Shown one piece after another: positions 29,383-39,640 of a DNA stretch of 64,000 nucleotides; within the stretch, counting starts at the first letter, position 1; every line of letters begins with the position of its first letter. Source of the DNA: Sarcocystis neurona (lineage: Eukaryota > Apicomplexa > Conoidasida > Eucoccidiorida > Sarcocystidae); assembly GCA_000727475.1 (NCBI GenBank), contig KL647299.1:2257943-2321942 (forward strand). The letters are read 5' to 3'. Under the pieces are notes generated by a model, which had not been told where the DNA came from, did not search any database, and saw only the letters and a list, made by a program, of their open reading frames with translations. The translations under genes were made by a program, and so were the position numbers.

Positions 29383-30503
29383 GCAGCAGCAGGAGGGACA
29401 GTGTGGCTGAAGACGAACCAGATCACTGGGGTGAGGCGACTTCTCGTTTTATGCGTGGGTGCGCAGCGACTTCTCATGTGTTTAAGACGAGAGAGAAGCG
29501 GCATTACTTTTTATATGGAGTGCTGTACGAAATGGGCAGGCAGCTAGCTGCTGCCACTTCTTTTGGGGAGCTGCTGCTGCGCAGAAAGAAGGGATTCTTC
29601 GGTGAACTGCTGCTGCGACGGGTCCTCTACGGCCTGCCGTGGCTCGGCGGCAGCGCGAAAGATGCCAGAAAACAAATCTACCACGTTCTTGCCTTCGGCG
29701 GTGCTCCGGCTCGCTCTTCCTACCCGCCTTTGGCTGCTGCTTTCCCCCCCGCTGACTTCGCTGCGTCTGCTGCGGCGCCAGCGACAGCTCCGAGTCCTTC
29801 CCAGTCCGCCACTCCTGCGCGTCTTCCTCCTTCCTCCCGTCTTGCGGCGCGTCCTGCTGCTGATGCCGCTCCAGGCGGGGATGTGCCATATATCCGCAGG
29901 TTTTGGCTTTTCGGCAACCAAGCCTTCCTGCGTCCTCTCTTCGTTAAAAGTAGCGACAGCAGGAGGGGGCTGGCGGAGGAAAAGGCGGAAGAAGAAGAAG
30001 AAACGGAGGGGGACGAAAAGACGAGGGGGCTCGCTTATTTATGGTCGTGGGGACGCCGGAGTGAAAGCGGGAGCGGGAGCAGCAGCAGGAAGAAAAGGCG
30101 TGTGCCAGCAGCAATACGAGCCTTCCTGCATGCAGCAGCAGCCGCGCCCCCCATGTATACACTGCTGCTGCCCGCGTCCGAGACGGCAGCAGCGGCCTAC
30201 GAAGCTGCTGTTGCCCAAGACGCAGCGCAAAGACGCTCCTACAAGCGACACGTCTCGTCGCACCAGCAGCAACTGCAGCAGCAGGAGCAGCAGCAAGTGC
30301 TGCAGCTCGTTCGGGAAGAGCAGCAGCAGCAGGAAGGCGAGAAAGAAGAGCTAGGGTCGCTGTTTGCGTTCCTGCAGAACACCTTCTGCAGCGCGTACTG
30401 CGGACCTGCTGTGTTGCATGCGTTTGCTGCTGCAGAAACAAAGCCTCTTCTCTCTGACCATCTCGTCGATCTCCTGCGGAAGACGCTTGCCCTCTTCCTC
30501 TAG
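28944..30503 (+). CDS. second member of the tandem pair, unknown protein
   Basis: Frame open from 28878; the first ATG is at 28944 and the stop at 30501-30503 (TAG). This gives about 519 residues, nearly all of ordinary composition. Order: an Ala/Gly-rich N-terminus; KEAYLDVSRLTDFSGFFGFL; ADILLALVLYKEGGTALHAG; a Ser/Asn tract (29287-29393); YFLYGVLYEMG; LLLRRVLYGLPWLGG; ARSSYPPLAAAF; an acidic-basic linker; AIRAFLHAAAAAPPMYTLLL; RRSYKRHVSSHQQQLQQQ; and LHAFAAAETKPLLSDHLVDL. These blocks align in order with the upstream large frame (20971-26148), so the two look like paralogues. No catalytic motif is recognised. An intron or exons upstream cannot be excluded. Confidence 0.6.
29287..29393 (+). 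repeat. AACAGCAGCAGCAGC repeat encoding Asn-Ser4 units
   Basis: An AGC/AAC tract in frame with the 28944-30503 gene, encoding blocks of three to five Ser separated by Asn. The regular Asn interruptions suggest a 12-15-base higher-order unit. The upstream paralogue has no equivalent tract at this site. Confidence 0.85.
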
Positions 30504-30539
30504 ATAATATTCAACACTACTGCTCTCTCTCTCCATGAA

Positions 30540-31070
30540 CAAAGTCTATATATATATATATGATATGTGTATATATATGTAGATGAATATGTGTATATAC
30601 ATATATATGTATAAATGTTTGTGCATAGATGTATTCATGCAAGGAGTGGTTGCACCCTGCTCGTTCGTAGCGGCAGCTTGAAAGGGCAAGGAGGAAGGGA
30701 AGCAGTCGGAGGCTCTCAGCGGTGCTTATGTCCAGCCATGTAGTATATACGGACACGTATCCCATCCACGACTATAAATACATACGTTTGTGTATTTGTG
30801 TGTGCATGACAGCATCGCGACTATATTTTCCTTTCAGTGAAGTACGAAAATTCAGAGATTTCCCTCATCCTTCTTCTCTTTTTTTGATGAAGCCCGCACG
30901 CACAGGCATATGGAGACTACGTATGCGGCTTATATTCGTAGGGGCATGTGTATTACAGGCGTCACGCACGTGTGCGTACATACTTACAGTTACGTTGGCA
31001 TACATGCCTATGCATTATATATTAGCGTGCGGCGTATTCATGTATGCACATATATATATATATATATATT
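30540..31070. repeat. AT-rich island with a short plain insert
   Basis: TATA-type repeat at 30547-30640 and from about 30940; a less repetitive stretch between holds no convincing exon. Confidence 0.55.
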
Positions 31071-31700
31071 ATTAGGTGGTGTACTATGTACATGTATATA
31101 TATATATGTATATATACTGGTGTACGGGGTATCCATATACGCATATATTTATATGTATATATATTATAAGGTGGTGTACTATATATGTGTCTACACATAC
31201 ATATGTATATATATATATTGGTGTACGGCGTATGCATATATATATATGTATATATATAATAGAGTGGTGTACGATATGTATACATACATGCATTTAGAAA
31301 TATATATACTATAGTGGTGTGTCAGATTCTGTACGGGGTATGCTTATATAGATATATTATATAAATTGCTGTACAAAGCAGGTATACACATATACACATA
31401 TATGTATATATATATATTCTCATGTACTTGCATGTAGGGATATATATATATGTATATTTGAAAGTGGTGTACGAGACATGTACACGTACACATATATGTA
31501 TATATATCTATATATTGTAGTGGTGTGTGAGATGGTGTATGGGGTATGCATATATGTGTTATGAAGTGGTGTACGATATATCTATACATACTAATATGTG
31601 TATATAATGTGTCAGATATGGCAACGTACATATATATATATATATATCAGTGGGGTACGAGATATGTGTATGTATATATATTACCTGGAAGATCAACGAG
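31071..31700 (+). repeat. higher-order repeat of about 95 bp made of two half units
   Basis: TGGTGTAC occurs at 31077, 31118, 31172, 31219, 31265 and (as TGGTGTGT) 31315, then more loosely to 31650. It alternates between a half unit continuing CTATAT or GATATG and one continuing GGGGTATCCATAT or GGCGTATGCATAT. Same-type half units lie 93 to 101 bases apart. TATA spacers separate them. Confidence 0.6.
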
Positions 31701-32040
31701 TTACATTTGCCTCTATACTAGGCCTGTAGATAGATAAATCTCTTCACAGACGAACGTACACAGAGGCGTATACCTACGCACATATGTTATCATGTACTCT
31801 TGAGATATATATATATACATGCACGTGTAAATCTATATTTTATACAGATTATATATATATATATATATTTATATGTATATTCAACGACTTCTATATCTCT
31901 ACGTATGTGTACCAAGACGCACGATGTGCCCGTGCTAGACGCATGCGCATGCATACATACAGCTGTCTGCGCCGTTTACATGTTTGCATGTCTGACATAC
32001 CTTGAGAAACGCGTAGAATCGACGCACAAATATGCGCATG
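31701..32040. other. AT-rich, no gene seen
   Basis: TATA runs (31806-31880) and unstructured sequence without a supported exon. Confidence 0.5.
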
Positions 32041-32041
32041 C

Positions 32042-32954
32042 ATGCACATGTATATATTGAAGGAAAAAAAAGGGCCACGTGTATCGCCCGATTGTGTGTG
32101 CTTGCACAACAGTGGGGACGTGGGCACCGGTGTATACGACGGAACAGCCTCGCGGGCGGCACGTGTTGCTGGCGCGTCGAGTCGCTGCTCTACGTCTAAC
32201 TCTTCTGCAGTTCAGAAATATATGAATATATGTCTGGACACCTACTTTGTCCTACGCGGTGGTCGCAGACACGAGCCCGTACACAGCCACTCATGAAGAC
32301 ACACATATATAACTATATGCACATATCTAAGTATATATATATACATGTGTATTAGGTAGGTTGTAGTTCTGTAGATGTGTGTATGCTCGCCTGCACGCTT
32401 GTTTTCCAGTGGACATATATCCTACCACAGTACTTCACCCGCGTAAGATATTTCCAAGTGTGTAGATGCTGCGTTCTTGCTGCGGCTGTGAAGAAGAAGG
32501 AAAATTATACAGCCTACCCGTATGTATACCGGTGTGCACACACGTGTGTAGGTCCTGCTGATTTCACTTGGCAGAAAGAGGTCACACAAACGTAGACGTT
32601 TATATTCTTCACGTCTGTGCCTTCTTACGAAGTGGCGGATGGCACGTTGGTTCTGTTGGATCCCTGCGGCGAGCGAGCGACTCACCCGGAAGGAGACAAG
32701 GATACAGTGCGCAGCTGCAGCAGAACTGCTGCTCTGCGTAGGTGAAGCACAGGTGTGCGGTGCTCCGCAGCACCGGCGAAGCTCAGAGAGAGGAAGGTAG
32801 AGAGGCTGGCATTAATGAAAGTAGCTGGAACGGTGGAGAGCCGAACAGCTGCGGCGTCGCCCCTAGCGGGGTGCCTTCTAACTTTTATGTGACGACTGAA
32901 GCAGTACAGCAAATTCAGAGAGAACAGAATCGTCGCAGAGCAGCATGCCTCTGA
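32042..32954 (+). CDS. possible multi-exon plus gene in three segments
   Basis: Three plus frames of ordinary composition follow one another: 32042-32296 (GPRVSPDCVCLHNSGDVGTG, ending RHEPVHSHS), 32377-32595 (VKKKENYTAYPYVYRC, ending TWQKEVTQT) and 32742-32954 (GEAQREEGREAGINESSWNG, ending EQNRRRAACL before TGA). AG/GT candidates exist between them, and TATA sequence lies between the first two, but no phase-consistent model was established. The third is the most convincing, being Glu/Arg/Asn-rich and not repeat-derived. Confidence 0.35.
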
Positions 32955-33258
32955 TGTGGTAAACTTCGTCGGGTAGACACGTGTGCTGCAGGAGTCGATA
33001 TCCTGTCGCGCTTCGCATGAAAGATATACTCCAGCATCGCTTGTAGTGGTGTACTTACACCTCCTCGTAGACATTACACGAGAGTTCGCAATATATACAT
33101 ATATATATATATACTAACACCTGGCTTCCAGGAGTGGCCAACACACGTGCGTCTACGCTGAGGCATTCCACGAGGTGTGGATTCGCGCGCCAGCTTCGAG
33201 GAATTGCCGACTTTTTGTATGTCTACCTGGCCGCTTAATTTGGTACAACGTATAACGT

Positions 33259-33711
33259 GTGTACGCTCGCGTCACGGGCCGTGATCGAAGGAAATGTACG
33301 TACATGCTGCGTGCATTTGACAGCCGCATTTTACACGGGGCGTCTCCAGCTGCTTCAAATTCTTTCTCCTTTAGTAGGGGCAGGACCGACGAGACAGCAG
33401 CGATCGTTCGCTGCTACAAGGATATAAGAATCTGCCGTCCTGGCGGAACCAGAAGCCAGACCAGCAGCACACACAGCTACAGAGAACCAGCAGCAGTTGA
33501 CGCACCAGCAGCATCGACCGTCTTCGCAGCAGCTCAAGCTGCAGCAGCAGCAATAGCACTACGTAGAGGATCGGCAGCAGCTTCGGCCGCAGCAACTGCA
33601 ACAGAAACCTCGCCAGCTCCCACAGCAGCACACACAACAGCTACGCGAACAGCAGCACCCAAAGAAACACCCGCAGCAGCTACAAGGCTAGCATCGGCTT
33701 CAATTGTGTGA
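33259..33711 (+). CDS. Ala/Thr-rich open frame, unknown
   Basis: About 150 codons on the plus strand. The first 55 codons are ordinary (GRDRRKCTYMLRAFDSRILH; GRTDETAAIVRCYKDIRICR). The rest is Ala/Thr/Pro-rich from GCA repeats, with another frame of the same stretch reading as a plausible Gln-rich sequence. The frame ends at TGA 33709-33711. CAG polarity supports plus. No ATG with clear context. Confidence 0.35.
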   Translation: MYARVTGRDRRKCTYMLRAFDSRILHGASPAASNSFSFSRGRTDETAAIVRCYKDIRICRPGGTRSQTSSTHSYREPAAVDAPAASTVFAAAQAAAAAIALRRGSAAASAAATATETSPAPTAAHTTATRTAAPKETPAAATRLASASIV

Positions 33712-33959
33712 CAGCAGCAGCTCCAGCTGCAGCAACAGCAGTAGCTCCACGCCCTCGGCGGCATCTCATACAAGAAAAATGCATGCACCGCACAACGTTC
33801 GGGAAGGATCTTCTGTGTTTGACTGAAGAATGAGTCGTTTTCGCTTCACGCGCCAACGAGATGACATACCTGCCTGATATAAACACGTACGCATTTTTCG
33901 ACGTGTAGTCGTACCACGCACACACATATGTACGCATATACGTCCGTGTGCTCCACGTG

Positions 33960-34375
33960 AGCATGCACTTATATATATATATATATATTTTCACCATAGA
34001 TAAGCCCGTAGCTGGCTTGCATAAACACACACGTACACACATATGTACGTATACGTTACGCGTAGAATTGCCTATGACTGGCTTCCATAAACACATATGT
34101 ACAGACATGTATTTATAGACGTGCTACAGGCTCGCATATGCGTAGAAATACGTCAGTGGCTGGTATATACATTGGTGTGCGTACACACGTATACACGTAT
34201 CATCCACATACATAACATACGCCCGTCATTGGTGCACTGGTTAGTATATCCCCCCGCTCTGAGTATGTGTACGCCTACGTATATCTTCACGCTGTTCTAC
34301 GTACACACCCCTGTTTATATATATATATGTATATATATTCTTGAAAATGCCTATATATACATGTAGAGAGGCGAG
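33960..34375. repeat. AT-rich/GTATAC island
   Basis: TATA run at 33970-33989 and repeated CACACATATGTACG..TACG words at about 33920, 34035 and 34090. No gene seen. Confidence 0.65.
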
Positions 34376-34651
34376 GGCCCCATGTGTGTGTGGAGCATAT
34401 ATGGGTAGTCCCTGCGCGTAGAGGAAGTTGCGTTGTTGCAGGCGACAAATGTTGTAACGAGGCACAGAGCTACAAGAGCACTTACATAGGCCTGCAGAAT
34501 AACAAGGTGCCTGAGATTAGCAGGCTCCTTATTTTTATAAAGCGTGGCCACTCTAGAGCATGCGGCGACGGTCTACTAGCTAATGCGCAGGAGAGTTTCT
34601 CCTTGACGAAGATATTTTTTTCGGCGTCTCGTTTTGTAGCTGCGGTGTCGT

Positions 34652-35179
34652 TTGTTCGTCTGCCACGTGCGCTTCGAGAAGCCGCGTCTCGTCTCCGCTG
34701 CCCAAGCCCCCGTCTCCGCGCCAATGCCGCGGCACGCACGCGAACGAGTCGCAGCGCCCGCCAGGGCACACCGAGCAGCAAGAGAAGAAGCAGCAGCAGC
34801 AGACGAAGAAGCAGCAGCAGCGCCAATCGAAGCACCAGCAGCAGCAACAGCTGCTGCTCGACGGGCAGAAAGGGTACTACTACGGGCACAAGCCGCAGCC
34901 GCAGCAACCGGAGCAAGGACAACAGGGAGCGAAGGAGCAGCAGCGGGACGAGGTGCAGCAGCGGCAGAAATGGGACATGGCGCAGCAGCGGCAGAAATGG
35001 GACGAGGCGCAGCAGCCGCAGAAATGGGACGAGACGCAGCAACAGCAGCAGCGAGACGAGGCACAGCAGCAGCGAGACGAGGCACAGCAGCAGCGGGAGG
35101 ACGCGCAGCAGTAGCAGGAAAAGCAACAGCTGGTAGAGCCGCAGACGACTGGGAGGAGGCGCACGCGACAGCGGGTTGA
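34652..35179 (+). CDS. Ala- or Gln-rich repeat protein on plus strand
   Basis: Two plus frames compete. One (34652-35179) is Ala-rich, begins VCHVRFEKPRLVSAAQAPVS and ends with GRAADDWEEAHATAG. The other, within 34800-35113, reads LLLDGQKGYYYGHKPQPQQP and then repeated QRQKWDEAQQ units, ending at TAG 35111-35113. The repeats have lengths divisible by three, which favours coding. Normal-looking sequence on both sides of the repeat supports one gene whose frame changes at an intron I could not place. The long minus frame through here is a shadow. Confidence 0.4.
   Translation: MFVCHVRFEKPRLVSAAQAPVSAPMPRHARERVAAPARAHRAAREEAAAADEEAAAAPIEAPAAATAAARRAERVLLRAQAAAAATGARTTGSEGAAAGRGAAAAEMGHGAAAAEMGRGAAAAEMGRDAATAAARRGTAAARRGTAAAGGRAAVAGKATAGRAADDWEEAHATAG
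34955..35110 (+). repeat. 27-bp then 21-bp in-frame tandem repeats
   Basis: GCGCAGCAGCGGCAGAAATG begins successive 27-base units near 34980 and 35007 (a variant starts at about 34953), each ending GGGACGAG or GGGACATG. These are followed by 21-base units GCACAGCAGCAGCGAGACGA near 35059 and 35080. Both periods are multiples of three. Confidence 0.75.
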
Positions 35180-35499
35180 GAACAAGCCGCAGCAGGAAAA
35201 CTGCCGGCAGAGGGAGGAGAGAGCGCAACAACGGCAGCAGAACAGAGGCTAAGAGTGAACGGAGAGAAGTCCGGTGCAGCAGGAGGACAAGGAATTGCAG
35301 CAGGAGCAGAGGCAGCGGCAACGGCGGAAAGCAGATGAATAGGACGCGCAGAAGTGGGTGTCAACGGACCAGAAGAAGACGGGGCAGCAATAGCAGCAAC
35401 TTCAACAGCAGGAGCAGCAGCAACCGAGGCTTGTGGTACGGCCTGAGACATGAGCCCTGGTCTTGCTGCTAGGAAAGCTGCTCCGTCTGCTGGTAAACC

Positions 35500-36120
35500 T
35501 GCTGCTGCCGCTGGGAAAGTTGCTGTTGTTGTTCCTGTGATCGCTGCCGCACCTGTTGCTGCTGCTTCTGCTTGTACCGTAGGTGCCGCGGCTGTAGCTC
35601 CTTTGGTGCTGTTGGCGTTTTTCGCCTGCGGAACAAAGGCGGATCCTTTTCTGTTAATCGTGAAGCAGCTTCCGCTGCTACTGCCGCTGCTCACAGGCTT
35701 GCTGCTGCCTCTAACACTGTTGCTGTTGCTGCTGCCCAGACCAGTGCTGCTGCTCGTGTCAGGGACTTTACTGCTTCTGCTGCTGCTCTTCGCACTCTCG
35801 TTGCCGCTGCTGCTGGACGTCTCACTGCTGCTGCTGATGTTGCTTCTCCTACTCTCACTGCTGCTGTTGCTGCGAGCCTCACTGCTGCTGCTGCTGGCAA
35901 ACTTACTGCTGCTGCCGTCGGCACTTTTGCCGTTGTTGCTTCGGTTGTTAGCTATGTCGCTTTCCTTATGCCTCGTGCTCGAGCGAGAGGTGCTGCTCGA
36001 CGAGACGTGGTTATTCGGAGTGCCGCGCTTGCTGTTGCTCCTCCTGCCGTTGTTGCTGCTCGGAACACGGCTGCTGCTGCGATTCTGCACATCGCTGCTG
36101 CGGTGACCCTCGGCGCAGAT
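35500..36120 (-). CDS. Ser/Ala/Gln-rich 3' part of a minus gene, frame uncertain
   Basis: CTG runs on the plus strand imply minus coding. One frame is open throughout this stretch and reads as Ser/Arg/Asn-rich, but a Gln-rich frame (QQQPCSEQQRQEEQQQARHS near 36030) looks better in part. It probably contains the downstream exons of the gene whose clearer exons are at 36228-36373 and 36572-36808. Boundaries unknown. Confidence 0.3.
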
Positions 36121-36227
36121 GCCGCTGCTGCTCATCGACCTGCTCCTGTTGCTGCAGCTATCGCTGCTGCTGCTGCTCCTCCTGCTCCTGGTGCTCGTGC
36201 TGCGGCTACTGCGCGTGCTGCTGTTAC

Positions 36228-36373
36228 TGCTGCATCTCGTCGAAAAGCAACTGCTGCTCGTGCGACAGGTGCGCCCGTGCAGCGAGGTGAACGTCCATCG
36301 GGATGAAAACCAAATGTACCACAAATCGGCCGAAGTCGCGAGATGAATCTTCTCTGCTTCTACTGTGCAGCAA
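36228..36373 (-). CDS. internal exon of the 35.5-36.8 kb minus gene
   Basis: Acceptor GGCTCTCGCAG|TTG at 36374/36373 enters in phase 0, matching the donor of the exon at 36572. The frame reads SSRDFGRFVVHLVFIPMDVH followed by LAARAHLSHEQQLLFDEMQ, a coherent mix of hydrophobic and charged residues quite unlike the surrounding repeats. A CA|GTAACA donor at 36227 ends it in phase 2. The implied upstream intron is 198 bases. Function unknown. Confidence 0.5.
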
Positions 36374-36571
36374 CTGCGAGAGCCTGTGCCACTTCCTATG
36401 CAGTCGCTGCTCGGGTTGTTATTGCTGCTGCTGCTGCCTATCACCATGCCGCTGCTGCTCTCGCTGCTGCTGCTCTCCCTGCTGCTGCTTTTCCGGCTGA
36501 CGCTGTCACTCTTGCTGCTGCCGATGGCGTTGCTTTTTTTGCTGAGGCTGCTGTAGCTGTTCCTCCTACAC

Positions 36572-36808
36572 CTGCTGCTGGTCCACCAGCCCCCGGTATA
36601 GCTGCAGCTGCCGCCACGCCTGTCGCTGAGAGTCGTACTCCTGCTGCTTCGGCTGCTGACAACGCAACACAGTGCGCGCATGCTGGTGCAGCAGGCTAGC
36701 CGAACTGCATGCGTACGTGAACATGTTAGCAGCAGCATCGCGGCAATAAAAGGCAAGGGACAAATAGGACGCTGCTGCCACAACTCCTACTGCCCTTCGT
36801 GTGCAGCC
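36572..36808 (-). CDS. internal exon of the 35.5-36.8 kb minus gene
   Basis: Follows TTCTGTACGTGGATGTAG (acceptor-like, about 36809) and ends CAG|GTGTAG at 36571, phase 0. The frame reads AVGVVAAASYLSLAFYCRDA, MFTYACSSASLLHQHARTVL, then a Gln/Arg helix (QQPKQQEYDSQRQAWRQLQL). The first part is hydrophobic enough to be a membrane or signal segment. It joins in phase to exon 36228-36373. Confidence 0.5.
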
Positions 36809-36839
36809 TACATCCACGTACAGAATTGCGGACTATGAC

Positions 36840-37205
36840 CACGGACGGGCCGCAGTGCTGCTGCTGCTACAAGGACTGTCGTTGCTGCTGTAGCGGTTGC
36901 TACGTTTCTTTTGCGAGTGCCGCTTCCGCTGCTGTCCGTTCATTCTGCAGTTGTCAGCACTCCACCGACAGCAACAGCAGGTGCTGCTCGTTGCTACTGG
37001 GATTCGAGCTGCCGCTGCCGCTGCTCACGGTGCTCCCGAGGGTGGCACTGCTGCCCCTGCAGCTGCGTTCGCGGCTGCTCCCATAGGGCACCTCCGGCTG
37101 TCGAGAGTGCTGCTCGTGCTGCAGCGATATTGCTGCTGCTGGTGTCGTGGCGACAGCAGGTTGTTGCTGCTGCTGGTGGGCTATTTCTGCTGCAGTTTAA
37201 AATCC
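36840..37205 (-). CDS. candidate 5' coding region of the same minus gene
   Basis: CTG on the plus strand continues to 37190. Minus frames read Ala/Thr/Ser-rich sequence ending with EQPRTQLQGQQCHPREHRE, which is protein-like. No ATG or junction could be fixed. Confidence 0.3.
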
Positions 37206-37683
37206 CTGCCGCTGTCGTCGGCACACACGTAGTTTCGGTTGCTGCTGTAGAAGAGTACCATTTTAGCTAGTGGGGCTGCCCGAGGCTTTGAGTTGTGGCG
37301 CCGCTGTGGCTTGGCTACACGAATGGTAAAGAAGTACGAGCATACATAGTCACAACGCGGCGTAGAAGAACACACGTAGAAAACACAAACACCCTGCAGC
37401 GCGTGAAACTGGGTACGTTGCGGAAGAAAAGAGTTAGATAGATGGCGCCGACTACCTGGTGAAAATATGCGTACACACGTGTCGATAGTATGTATTTGCA
37501 TACATATATGCAAATACATACTTAATATCTCTCTCTATATACACATACACATATAACAAGTAAATCCAGATGTAAGTGTATATATACTTTAATATGTGTA
37601 TATAGGTGTGCGTGTATATATATATATATATCTAGGTATGTACGTATACATTTTTATATAATATTAATTGATGTGGAGAGAGT
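37205..37683. other. spacer ending in an AT-rich island
   Basis: Unstructured to about 37490, then ACATATATG/TATATA repeats to 37665. No supported gene. Confidence 0.5.
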
Positions 37684-38456
37684 TCGAGTACTCCAGCCTG
37701 CTCATCGTGTGGACGTTGAACCATGCGGCACCGCAGTAGAACAGGGAGCAACACAGTTTCTACGGCCTTGGACAAAGGAAATGTCCCCACCTGGGTGTAC
37801 GTACACCTGAAATAACAAGTCGTATGGTTTTGAGGCGGAGACCAGAAGTGTGTTTTGGCCCACGCTTGTGCATCCCTTACACATAGATACACGTGATATA
37901 TTTGTGGGTGGCTGTGAAAGCAAAAAGGTTCCGATTATCAAGATGTTTGGGGAACACCAGTCCACTTCTCTCAGGTGTACGTACAGTGAAAGAACAGAAG
38001 GCGCACACGTTCCCACGCCGACCTGCACATGAAGAGATCGGCAACCTCTCGGCTTCACGGACTTATGAAATGGCGGAAGCAATTACAAAAAGAGGTTCTT
38101 CTGCATATTCTGACTCGGAGTTCAACTACAAGTAGATGTTGCAGTTCTTTCCACCACATGCGCGACCGTGAAGGAAGTCGCGTAATACCGTCGTGCCTTC
38201 TGTATGATCTTCAGGTGTACATACACCAAACCCGCAAAAAAAGAAATCTTTCCTCATCTTTCTCGTCTTATGTGTGTGTGTGTGTAAAGTCTTGCAAGCA
38301 CTTGTGTCTCCTCAGCATCGCCTTCTGGTGTTCTTGCTTTTCGTTCTCTTCGCTTTGCCCCCAAGCGGCATCTACACGTATCTTTAGAAAAACCTGCTAG
38401 TGCACAACGAAGACAAGTGGAAAGGTGAATATTTGCTGGTATATATCGTTGCTTGA
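37684..38456 (+). CDS. four-exon gene, unknown conserved-looking protein
   Basis: Exons of consistent phase: about 37684-37794 (VLQPAHRVDVEPCGTAVEQG, phase 2 exit); 37846-37974 (SVFWPTLVHPLHIDTRDIFV, then ESKKVPIIKMFGEHQSTSL, phase 2 exit); 38037-38214, or starting at 37998 (MKWRKQLQKEVLLHILTRSS, then MRDREGSRVIPSCLLYDLQ, phase 0 exit); and 38388-38456 (KNLLVHNEDKWKGEYLLVYI and two more residues, then TGA 38454-38456). The introns start at 37795, 37975 and 38215, all with GTGTACRTAC, and are 51, 62 (or 23) and 173 bases. There are no homopolymer tracts. The 5' exon is open into TATA sequence with no ATG, so at least one more upstream exon is expected. I do not recognise the family. Confidence 0.6.
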
Positions 38457-38819
38457 TAATTTTTCAATATTTTTGCCGCTGTCCTTCAACAATTCGTTGT
38501 GTGTAGGGCGTCGTCTTCCCCACAGGAAAAGGAAGACACATGTGCAGACAGACGGCTGACGTGCTTCCGCTGTAGACACCACCACCTTTTCTTCTGTTGT
38601 AGCCCCTCTTTTAGAGAACAAAAAACGAAGTGGTCCTACCGAAGAGAATTTCTCCTCACTGCTGCAGCACGAGCAGACCTAGAAGCACCAGCACGAGCAG
38701 TAGTAGCGGACCAGCAGCACAAATACAGTACCTGCATACGCATGTCGTACAGTCCTTAAACGTATTCCAGCATTCCTGAGAGCAGCATGCATGTAACTGC
38801 AGCTAACGCACCCATACGT

Positions 38820-39640
38820 AGGCACCAGCTGCAGCAGCAAATTTTAGCACAACAAAACAGGCCAATACAGCAGCAGCAGTCCCCTCTAAAAGAGCGCAGC
38901 TACTAGAGCAGTAGAGTTTTACAATTTCGTTGAGTTTCAGCAGCAGGAGGACATTTTCGAATGGCAAAGGTATCCGAAGACTGGCAGCCTCTAGGGAGAA
39001 CAAGCATCTACTGGAGCAACAGGACAGCATGCCACGTAGAATAGGAGAGAGACTGTGAACACGTCTTCCCGCTGCTCTTCGCGTTGCTGTCGCTGCCTTC
39101 CTTTTGCGGGGAAACTCTTTACAGGACAACTTTTCTGATGCTGCCGGTGTTGCTAGCGCCCCGGTGCTGAACAGCTCCCGCAGCCGCAGCTAGAGTAAAA
39201 AAGCAGTTCCGCATAGAAGCGGCGAAGGCAGTTGCAGCAGGGCAGCAGCGACAGCAGCAGAGCCTTGTGAAGTTGCGGCACCGAAAAGCAGCGGCAGGTA
39301 CGCCACGAGTAAGGCCTTCTGGTGCAGGAGACGGTGACGGCAGGGCGCTTTGTACAAAGCAAAGAAAGCCAGCGGCAAGTATAGCAGCAGCACCAGTACT
39401 GACCGAAGTAGGAGAGTAGAAAGCGGCAGAGCGAGAGCAGGGCGAGCAGCAGAAGTAACAGAGGCAACGGCAGCACCAGCGGTAAGGGCAGCAGCGTCGG
39501 GGATAACCAGACAACTACGGCAGCTAAAGAAGCAGCAACAGCGGGACCGTCAAGTAGACAAGAATAAAGTGGAAATAAGCTGCGGCTGGACGTCTTTTCA
39601 AGCGGATGGTAGAGCAGCCAAGTCACAGCAACAATAGCAG
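38820..39640 (+). CDS. plus coding region, Ala/Gln/Arg-rich, several exons
   Basis: Successive plus frames of ordinary composition: around 38820-38900 Gln-rich (LQQQILAQQNRPIQQQQSPL); 39060-39195 (RGNSLQDNFSDAAGVASAP); 39176-39419 (RVKKQFRIEAAKAVAAGQQR, then SLVKLRHRKAAAGTPRVRPS, ending VLTEVGE at TAG 39417-39419 or a donor there); and 39440-39637 (GITRQLRQLKKQQQRDRQVD, then NKVEISCGWTSFQADGR, TAG 39635-39637). The strand is clear from CAG polarity; the exon joins are not resolved. Confidence 0.4.

Noticed and set aside
34576..36783. 735-codon minus-strand open frame
   Set aside because: Mostly poly-Ser/Arg from AGC repeats plus the reverse of a plus-strand Gln/Ala block. The convincing minus exons (36228-36373, 36572-36808) lie in other frames of the same strand.
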